A stretch of 64,000 nt of DNA, taken from contig NW_024882305.1 of assembly GCF_019059575.1 (NCBI RefSeq), positions 236,001-300,000 of the forward strand. The letters run 5' to 3'. Shown here in pieces: positions 55,521 through 64,000 of this stretch. Under the pieces are notes generated by a model. That model ran no database searches. It was not told the DNA's origin and saw nothing but the letters and a program-made list of their open reading frames with translations. The position numbers and the translations under genes are program-made. Positions within the stretch are counted from its first letter, which is position 1. Each line of letters begins with the position of its first letter. Source of the stretch: Amphibalanus amphitrite (lineage: Eukaryota > Arthropoda > Thecostraca > Balanomorpha > Balanidae).

Positions 55521-57464
55521 GCCGAACGGCAGGGGGTCCAACCGACACCTCCCAGCCCGCGACGCACCGACCCGGAGCGGGCTAATTGGTCGACAAAAGC
55601 GATTTGAAGTGTTTTCAAAGTAATATTTAGGCTCGGGTTGGGTGGGCTACCATTTCTATTTTTTTTTTTTAGTTAAAAAAAAATATCGTTTCAGGGCTGT
55701 GACGAAAAAATAAGTGGCCTAAATCCGATGAGAAAACAGGATTTGGGGGTACCCTAGGTTTGGTTACTTGCAGGAGTTGGCCCCCCCCCCAAAACGCAAG
55801 TCTGGATCCGCCAGTGCCTGGATCCGCCTATTATAGCAAAAACGTGTCAAAAGAGGATGCACAATAACTTTGTATATGTTATCACATGATACCTTTCATT
55901 CACTGTTCGTAAAACTGGTGCAGCATCGTGATCTTCGCCCAAATGACTCGCTTCACGAATAGGACCCCCCAATTCCCAGTGCTCTGGAGCCGCCCCTGGT
56001 AAAGTTATGAACTTGAAATTTTCAGGGAATGTGCCCAATTTAGTTTAAGGAAAAGTCAGAAAATTTCAGCATCGTAGCTTCAGCGGTTTCGGAGATATTC
56101 CCGAAAAACCTGAGGGGTGGATAAAAACAACCCCCCTGCCACTAATAGGGTTAATAAGGCAGCTACGGAAGCAAAAATGGTACCAAACAAAAAGTAGGTA
56201 TCTATGAGAAGATTCTAAAGCACCTAAACTTTTTGACCTCAGGTCAGTTTTCAAGGTCAGAATTCAAGGTCAAAGGCAAAAAACCCGCAATTATGTAGTG
56301 GTCTCAAAGTACGTGTTCCAGAGGACGGCATGGTGCATAAAATCGGCTAAAAGGGATGTTGAACAAAAGAAGAGAATCCGTGGATTCCGATGATGTGCAT
56401 AACATTCAAATTCAAGGTCACGATCATGCTCAAAATTGACCATAAACTTTGCACTTTTTCTTATATCTTGTATATTAAATTCCGAGATGTTTTGATATGT
56501 TTTCAAGCTTAGCGGACCCTTATTTGTGCTTTAGCTTACGATACAAGGCTGCTACAAGGTCAAAGTCACAAGAGAGTGTCCTTGCTAGAGGCTATTTCAC
56601 TATTCAAGTCAGGCATGATAATTAAGACATGTTTTGCCATACTGAGGCTCTAAATGAATGCTTACAGCAAAACGGATGCCAGAGGCCCAGAATCATGATC
56701 AGCGGCTACGAAATCATCACAAATGACCTTCCATGTGTAAACAATCAACCAAATGTCATTCGAGGTCACATGAGGTCAACATAAAACTTGACCTTTTCCA
56801 AACAATACATATGTCATTCGACGCGTCCCGACAAGACTAATACGAAGGTATCACTGCCGTAGCTCCAAGACCATTTTTGTTGAAGTTATTTGCGAATAAA
56901 GAAACTAAAGCCCCAGCTCGGGGTCGTTGCCCTGACCTCTGACCTCAGGTCACCAAAGTTAATTAAGTATTTTTTTCTAGGTCAAATGCTACACAACCGT
57001 GCTCGTAATTTGTCTTTATCTCTAAAACTCAATTTTTGGCAGCTGGTTGAAGTTCACGTCTGTGACGCCGAAGTTTGCCGTGCAGAAGTCTAGAAAAATC
57101 GGCCCTGAGACATTATCAAGGAGGCTAGGTCCAAATTTTTTGCTTCAAAAGATGTCAAATTAATGGGGGATAAGGTACAGCAAGTTTCGTCTTTCTATCC
57201 CTAAGCGTTTGTGAGGTATCGCAAATATTCGCCAGGGGGAGGCGAAAAACGCCCCCCCCCTTCCGGGCCCGCGAGGGTTAATGGTTAAACTCAATACGCC
57301 TATGCATGAAACCTGAAACCAAAATAATTTTGAATGACAACATCTAGGGACAAGGTGCTAATGGATTTTGCAGATCGGCGTTATCAAACAACAGTCGGGT
57401 CAGTCTCAAGCTTGCCCCCACTGGCGAAAATTCGTGGCGCCGCCACTGCCCCCCTCGCCGTTTC

Positions 57465-58419
57465 GCCCCTGGTGGAGCTAGCGCGTCGCGGAAAAAACGA
57501 GCGTGTGCGCCGTTACGAGACGCAGAGATTGGTACCCGATTTTAAGATCCTAGGCCAACCGGTGACCTCTGAGGTCAGGTCAAGTGCCCCAAGGTACGGT
57601 TCAGGTTTTGGTGAATAACTTCGCAAAAACGGCCGCAGAGCGCCGATTTAGGCAGCATCGTGTTCGTCTCGCTCAGGCGCGTCGAATGATATACTTTTTG
57701 TCCGGGTCAGGTCAACTTGGGGTGTTGACCTCAGGTCAAGGTCAGGTCAGCACCCCCAGGTCACGAAGTTGGTCGAAAGAGGTCATGTTGCATATCATTC
57801 GATTCGGCAGGTCTTCCTGAGTCCATTGGTGGCTTTCCCGACTCGCTAGCTCAATTTGATCAAGAGTTATTGACGAAAAACTAATATGACCTTGATGACG
57901 TCATAAATGACGTCACGCAAGGTCAACATTGCAAAAGTGACGCATCTAACCTTGCAAGGAGTGCATAAAATCACGATTCTGTGTGCTTGAGATAGTTGGA
58001 GATCGTTCCCGGCGCCAGAATAGCAGTTTTCATTTTTCCCCATTGACTTAATAAAGGTGAGGTCACGAAAATGAACTGACCTCATATGACCTTTAGGAAA
58101 AATCCGAGATATACAAGTTGTGGGACTCATAATGGATACTAGATCCTGCAAGTTTCATTTCCCTGTGACATCTCCTCTGGCAGTGAGGGCGTTGCGAAGT
58201 TGCGACATCTGAAGACCGTGCAGGGGTTCACTTATGACGTCATAGGTCAGTGACCTGACCTAACCCAAAAATGCGGTTGGTGTCAAAAGATCCGGCTTGG
58301 ATCAAAGGTCAGGTATGCCAAGTTTCAGCTCTCTATCACCAGCGTGTTCGGAGCTATCGCGAAAAAACCCTATGGGGGGGGGCGGCACCCGCCCCCCCCC
58401 CCCCTCGGCCGGCGGAGGG
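57465..58419 (+). mobile_element. TTAA-end element with AGGTCA arrays, copy near 58 kb
   Basis: Starts TTTCGCCCCTGGTGGAGCTA and GTCGCGGAAAAAACGAGCGT, as at 35270; contains dense GGTCAGGTCAACTTGG- and AGGTCAAGGTCAGGTCAG-type direct repeats (57700-57780); ends TCGCGAAAAAACCCTATGGG, a C-run, GGCGGAGGG and TTAA (58420-58423). Confidence 0.7.
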
Positions 58420-58423
58420 TTAA

Positions 58424-61070
58424 ATGCCGCAATGCGCCATAAACTGAGTTATTGCACCAGGTGTGGCCTGTGAGGTAATACCACCCGACCGTGAACTTCC
58501 GACAGACGCTAGCGGGTAGCTGTAATAATTACATTAAATTGTTACAGACGACCACTCAGTTCTTTAATCAGCTTCAGCCCTCAAAGTGTAAGATATGGAC
58601 GTTGTGCTCCCTGCGAATACGAAGTAGTCTGGTGCTTCCGTCTCCTCCCGTCTCCCATAACCTTCCCGCTAGTTCTGGACCTATATCCGTCTAGTTTGCC
58701 TGTCTGTGTGTCTCTCTGTGAGTGTCATTCCTCCGTTTCTCTCTTTCACTTCCAAGCCATCGACACAAACACCTCAACCACACTCACATAGTCACATATC
58801 CAGCGCTGTATTCTTTGTTGAGCGCGAAAACACATCAAGCGGTACACACAAGCAGAGCGCAGTACATCGCTCGCTGGGTACCTTATACTCTGTACCCGCT
58901 GCACAGAACACCCGTACCCGCACACTGGAGGCGCTAGGCGCTCGGGGCAGCAGAGGGCGGGCACACGACCGTTTTGATTTCCATTTGAGCGTCAGAAGTG
59001 GCGCAGTTAGTTTGGCGATGGTAGATGTAGTGACGAATCCAGAGTGGGCTAGGCCCTTCTAAATATGAAAACGTAGTCTAAATAATGCGCTAGATTCGTG
59101 TCCAAAAATGTGTGAAGACTCATTGTCATGAATTTTGCATAATGTTTCTTGGTCTTATCGTTAGCAAGACTCGATGTAGCATGGAGAAATATACAAACTT
59201 TGACATTTTTGAACTTAGTTCTAGCGATCCGATTGGCATCATTTGATTGTCCGAAACCCAGAGAGCAGCATCGAGCCCACAGGCGCATTCTCTGGATCCG
59301 CCCAGACATATAAAAGATACTTCTTAGAGATGCTCTTGCTGCTGGGCGTATAGTCTAGGCGGCAGCGAAAGGTGACACCGAATTGCTTTATATCGAGCAC
59401 AGCCCCAGTACGTCTCGAGTATGTCTGAAGCACGTCTCAAGAACGTCCGAGCACGTCCGGCTAGTCCCAGTACTTTCCAGAACGGTAGCAGCACGATCGA
59501 ATTCGTCCCGAACAATGCCCAAGCCCGGTGTCAGGCTAGTCCCGAATTCGGCGTCTGTAGTGGCGCCCTTTCCCAGGGTACCGAATACCGATAACCCTTG
59601 ACCCATTGGCAGCATTCTTGTATTGGTTGTGGAGTGAGGGAGTGCTCAGGGAATGTTGCATAGCTGACGTGCTGCCTTTTGTTGGTTGCAAAGTGGATTA
59701 GATTAGAGAGCAATGCCATTGATTGACCCGCCAAGGCGAAAATGTCAATGCCGAAAAGGAGAGGATGCATGGACGATCATGTATGTACGTTTCTAAGGAC
59801 TGAATGCATTGAGGCTAAATGCCACTCTTTGAAATGTGTGGATGTCTAAATATAGAACTGAAAGGCGTTGCTACTGCCTGAAAGGGCGGGATGCATAAAG
59901 GACATTTATGTGTTGACTGCTTGCATAGAGGACATTTTCACTGCTTGAAAGAGGACTGGGTCGTGATGCATAGACTTGTGGGGGCAAACAGGGGACACAT
60001 CGTGAGAAGCAGATCCACGTGACCGGATGACTGACCCGAACGAGCGTCAGTGGGGACCCGTGAAGCCGAACGTTTTGCGGACAGACCTAGAGACAATGAT
60101 ATGCCGGGGCGCAGAAAGTGTCAGGTGTCCTAAGCTACGATGATTTGTCGCAAGGCGTAAGAAATTGAATGCAGCTTGGGGACGAACGCGATAAATGGCA
60201 CGAATTCAGTAAAAGCTGTGATAATTTGAACGGTTCTTTTCCGTCTTATTCGTCTCGTTGCAAAAAGTCGCGTCCGTTTTATCTAGTTTTTGGACGAATG
60301 AGCGAATTGTACATCGATAGCTTCTCACCCTGACCCCGCAGTGGCCATTTTGATTTGGAGCCGACGGATGAAACACGTAGGACTGGCTATACAGCAGTGT
60401 GACCCCTCCCCAGCGCCCACAATAACACACCGTACACGAGTGGCTGGCACTGCGCAGAAGAGTTTAGGGGCGCGGCTGGGCCCGGCTCGCCCGGCCACTG
60501 ACTAACGACGGCAGTGTCCCGTACCCTTTAGCGTCGAGCGTGACGCCGCGCAGCGCTGTGTACATAATATTAGCACATCCAGGTTCGTAAGTGATCACAC
60601 ACACAATCCAACACTACCGCATTCCAATACACACTTCTACAATCTAGCATCCAACAAAATACCACACTCCAACACACTTCCAACAAAATACCACATTCCA
60701 ACCTACCACACCCAAATTCCAACAGTCCTTCACTCCAACACTCAAAGCCGATCACAGTAGCACATTCCGGCGCCGTAGCACCGCCTGCTCGTCGGGCAGG
60801 TTTAGAGTGTTGCCCACTTCCCCGCCGCTGCGGCCTCCCCTTCATCACAACACTGCATAGAAAGCCGATCACATTGAAAGATATACCCGGCGACCCGCCA
60901 GGCAGGTTTGACAACGCCACGCGCCGACATCAGAGCCGCTCACTGCGACGCTCTCAACGAACCCGAACGCCACTCGGTGACCTAGGGTCCACCGCGGGCG
61001 AAACAGACACCTTCACAGCGCGCGGTGCGTTCTCTTTGCACTGGTTCCCTTCGTGGTTTGTCTCTGCGGC
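58424..61070. other. No gene recognised
   Basis: Holds a quasi-periodic 10-11 bp run of ACGTC(T/C) words at 59400-59480 and a CCAACAC/CATTCCAA-rich low-complexity stretch at 60600-60745. Open frames are short or arise from repeats. Confidence 0.4.
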
Positions 61071-61082
61071 GAGAACGCTCAC

Positions 61083-61326
61083 GGATACGCACCGCCCGAC
61101 ACAGCTCCGCCACGGGAAGTTCGGTAATGCGGCGGCTGCTGAAGCAACACCGGAGCCGCCAGCGGCTGGAACGGCGGCGGCTGCTGCGGCAGCTGCAGCT
61201 GCTGCTGCTGCAGCTGTTGTTGCTGCAGCTGCTGCTGCTGGAGCTCCATCTGCTGTTGTAGTTTCATCTGTTGTTGCTGTTGGAGTTTCATCTGCTCCTG
61301 CTGGTGTTGCTGCTGCTGAAGTTTCA

Positions 61327-61361
<35 letters not shown>

Positions 61362-62738
61362 GGCAGGAACGGCTGCAGCCCCTCCGCTCCGGTCTGCGGC
61401 GGCGGGCTCCACTCGCCCGGGTCGGTCAGCATCTTCTGTTCCATCGCCTGCAGGCTTGGCCCGAGTTCTGCGAGCAGCCAATCTGTATCACACATCGACG
61501 ACCGCGGTCACGTGGGCTCCCGGCCGCCAATCAGACGACTCGACCGCGGTCGATCACGTGGGCTACGGCAAGACCAATCAGATGAGAAGACGGCTCCAGA
61601 CGGCTAATCGGATGGCAGGATCGGGTCACGTGGGCGCGGACAGCCAATGAGATGGCGGGAACAAGTCACGTGGGCCTCGGATGGCAAATCAGATGGCAGG
61701 AGCAGATAACGTGAGCTCCGGATGACAAATCATACGGCAGTACCAGGTCACGTGGGCTACAGACAGCCAATCAAGTGGTAGGACCGGATCACGTGAGCTA
61801 CGGACAGCCAATCAAGTGGCGGGACCGGATCACGTGGACTCTGGACAGCCAATCAAGTGGCAGGACTGGGCCACGTGAGATACGGACGGCCAACCAGATG
61901 GCAGGAACGGGTCAAGGTGCCGTCTGGTGGCCGACAGGATTCATTTCAAATGCATCTCGATAATTGACATTGCGATTGCCCTCACTAAGTACCTTCGCAC
62001 TGGTGGGGAGGGGGGGGGGGGGGCAACCAAGGAGCCGACCGCTCAGGTTTTCTGCAGTAGTGGAAAGTTCGTTTTATTCTTATTGACGTCAAGATGACGT
62101 GATTCTAACGACTAATCCCACCACTGCGAGGGTATGTTTGGGCCCTACCAAACAGTGGTTCAACATATCACACCGCATATAACGATGCGTCAGCATAGGG
62201 TCATCCATTAGCAAATAAAAACACAGTGAACCAACATTAGACATACTGGATCGGTTAAATAGAACCAACATGCTCACAAGTCACAGCAAACATTGAAGTG
62301 GCGTGAAAAATGTTCTTTTGGTGGTGTTAACTACCGTTCAAAGGAAATGTGAGGGAAAGTGTACAGAATTATAACACACTTATGTAATGTTGTGCATCTG
62401 TGCACATGATAGTGTATGAAATGACGGTATCTGTGTTGGATAAGGAACTTTCATTAAGTGTTAGGTGTAGTATTTGATTTCTGGTAGAGCCGTTTTTATC
62501 AATCAACATCGTGTTGTGTAAGGACGGTGTAGCATTTCACGCCACTTTTCAGGACCGGGGCGGGGAGCGTGCTTGATGCTCACCTAGGATCGCGCTGATG
62601 TCGACATCGGGAGCCGAGCAGTTGGCCGGGTCACCGTCAGATGGCAGTCGCATGCAGTCTGTCCCGGGAGGTCCTGGTTGTCGGCCATCACCGAAAAAAG
62701 GACCGCTGTAGCCGGCAGCGCCGTACGGCTCCGAACCC
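61083..62738 (-). CDS. Poly-Gln protein, two internal exons, unrecognised
   Basis: Exon 62738-62584: acceptor CGTTTCTCAG, reads GSEPYGAAGYSGPFFGDGRQ.. to ..SAPDVDISAIL, donor CTAG|GTGAGC, leaving one base. Exon 61482-61083: acceptor GTGATACAG, begins with the two bases that complete Asp, reads DWLLAELGPSLQAMEQKMLT, then DPGEWSPPPQTG and a long Gln-rich run with KLQQQQ, KLQQQM and ELQQQQ pieces, ending RTSRGGAVSGGAYP, donor CC|GTGAGC. The phases fit exactly. An ATG at 61495 would allow an alternative start (MCDTDWLL). The mix of an acidic/hydrophobic helix and poly-Gln suggests a transcriptional regulator, but I do not recognise the family. Flanking exons were not found. Confidence 0.6.
61509..61920. 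promoter_or_regulatory. 41 bp-period array of CACGTG and CCAAT boxes
   Basis: CACGTG at 61509, 61555, 61627, 61667, 61749, 61790, 61831 and 61872, with AACGTG at 61708: the last seven positions are spaced 40-41 bp. Between them a GCCAATC or close variant recurs at the same phase. It lies in the intron of the poly-Gln gene, 30 bp upstream of its second exon. E-box plus CCAAT pairing is typical of bHLH-ZIP and NF-Y sites; the role here is inferred. Confidence 0.85.
61921..62570. other. Intron of the poly-Gln gene, no further feature
   Basis: A 14-base G-run lies at about 62007-62024. Otherwise nothing recognisable. Confidence 0.5.
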
Positions 62739-62744
62739 CTGAGA

Positions 62745-64000
62745 AACGGGCAGAGATGGGCTCTGATGGAACAGGGAAGGCTGAGCGTTAGGCGGCACGG
62801 GCGGACATCGATAGCAGCGCCTCTATCGGTCACTAGGGAAAGCTGGGCTGTAGGCGACGAAATACCGGCTGAGTTGTCACACGTTGAATAGGTTTATAGC
62901 CATCCGTCTTGTGAAAAAGTTGAACTTTTGCCTTTAATATTTCTACAGGCAATTTTAGAAGTGTCTTCACATGGCTTACAAAACCGTTTAGATTATTGTA
63001 TTCACTTCAAGCCTTCCCTATTGTTCTTGATGATGCGGGAACTATTTCTAATTAGTATTTCTAGCTTATTAAAAGAACATACTGTGCAAACGATGAAAAA
63101 AACATAAGTGGAAGATTTTAAATGCAATTTTCTCTAACAATTAATGGTAAATTCTCTACATATCAAGGAAAAGGTGCATGCTAACTGATAATTTAAAGTT
63201 CTTGGGGCCAGTTGTTTTCTTCTTTTCTTGCGTCGCCCCAATGGCCGCGAATACACTTGTGATAACGCCTATCGGAAACACAGCGAGGCATGGAGATGGT
63301 ATCGTAAGGTAGACTAGGAGAGCGGAGTTCTACGCTTACTTTTAGGAAATACAATGTACTGATACTTTCATGTTCCATCCATTGACGACTGGCGAAGTGA
63401 AAGCCAATGTCATGAGTTCGGAGTCAAACCTTCATGGTAAATGCACGCTATACTTTGGAAGCGGCAGTGACTTTTCTTATTCACGAGCCGAACTCGCTTC
63501 TACTCTCGAAATCCACGGGCCGTGTCGAGCCATACGTCTCGGTCTTTTACGTGATCGTCATTCGGGATGTTCAATTTAATGTCTGAACCCAATATATTGG
63601 TAAGGAGAAATGTGGAACGGTGCCAAAGGGACACAAGCCATGCACACAGTTCGTCTGGCGGTAAATGACCAGATCGCTAGCAAAAAGTTTTGCCGCCTTC
63701 TTGGTATTCTTTCTGGAGGCGGTTTCTGTCGCACCCATCAGCTCAAGTTCCTGTCTCAACTGCAGTTTTAGGCACTCGACGACTAGTGCCGTCAATTACG
63801 TGGCAAAGTTTTGCGAGTGCCCTCGTGTGTGCAACGGTGTGAGACTAACATCAAAACGTGAGCTGACTGAGTCGCTGGGGAGAGCGCCAACGAAAAGGTC
63901 AACGTCTTTCTCATCTATAACCATTCGTGGCCCTCAGAGGCCGGTGTCTGTCTGCCTACTTACCATTGAGGCCATTGGCTGGGAACGGATCCTGGTGAAG
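62745..64000. other. Right-edge stretch, no gene recognised
   Basis: Possibly intron of the poly-Gln gene. Short frames only (for example minus strand 63571-63795), with no motif or credible splice sites. Confidence 0.4.

Larger units (their letters stand above)
52370..56150. mobile_element. TTAA element C (CCCTATTAGTGGCAGG ends) with nested insertions
   Basis: TTAA at 52366-52369 and 56151-56154; ends CCCTATTAGTGGCAGG, perfect over 16 bp, related to those of element A (12 of 16). The left end contains a second, partial copy of ATTAGTGGCAGGGGGG. It was enlarged to 3.8 kb by insertions: the GGATCCGCC-type repeats at 52905-53715 and 54305-54420, and an inverted AGGTCA-rich copy at about 54590-55520. 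Confidence 0.75.
49937..57277. mobile_element. Nested block of TTAA-end elements
   Basis: Left end TTAA (49933-49936) then CCCTCGCCGG, a G-run/C-run hairpin at 49979-50011; a matching right end, CCCGCGAGGG then TTAA (57278-57281), is preceded by TCGCCAGGGGGAGG and a C-run. Elements at 50700, 51690 and 52370 lie between. Whether the outer ends belong to one original element is inference. Confidence 0.45.

Noticed and set aside
60874-61650. Plus-strand Ala-rich frame of 258 codons
   Set aside because: Antisense to the poly-Gln exon; GCT/CAG repeat shadow.

Overview
The window is nuclear DNA of an animal, most likely an arthropod and perhaps a crustacean such as a barnacle. That placement rests on three things: intron-rich gene pieces with GT/AG junctions of matching phase, an arthropod-type SWIM/MULE-related gene, and Ty3/gypsy elements whose Gag ends in a WYHxxxGxxAxxCxxPC motif. 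The species is an inference.

Layout. (1) About 1-15.2 kb: a minus-strand gene of the SWIM-zinc-finger (ZSWIM/MULE-like) family, heavily invaded. A gypsy element (64-4947) with identical-looking LTRs splits one of its coding exons. A second gypsy element (6086-13322) fills an intron; its reverse transcriptase core is gone and an in-frame CAG array stands in its place. A LINE piece carrying only ORF1 sits in that element's 5' LTR. (2) About 15.2-23.4 kb: intergenic DNA with TTAA-flanked MITEs, AGGTCA-rich repeats and dead non-LTR pieces. (3) 23.55-25.26 kb: minus-strand exons of a Sin3-like co-repressor (N terminus and first half of PAH1) with two in-frame TAGs and a missing half-domain, so probably broken. 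(4) 25.3-32.5 kb: a 7.2 kb satellite, first about 362 perfect copies of GGGCA and then a degenerate 10-mer array with a local 200 bp higher-order unit. (5) 34.47-45.2 kb, plus strand: a complete nine-exon ZNF207/BuGZ gene (415 aa), a Bub3-binding kinetochore and spindle protein. Its seventh exon has a triplicated 5' edge. (6) 45-60.5 kb: no convincing gene; dominated from 49.9 to 58.4 kb by TTAA-target elements that carry nuclear-receptor-like AGGTCA half-sites and end in G-run/C-run hairpins. (7) 61.08-62.74 kb: two phase-compatible minus-strand exons of an unrecognised poly-Q protein, separated by an intron that contains a 41 bp-period array of CACGTG and CCAAT boxes.

The strongest candidates for something undescribed are the TTAA/AGGTCA element superfamily, the gypsy derivative whose pol core is replaced by a trinucleotide repeat without loss of frame, the CACGTG/CCAAT array, and the triplicated splice acceptor inside the BuGZ GLEBS motif. 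All domain calls were made by eye from translated sequence; no database was searched.
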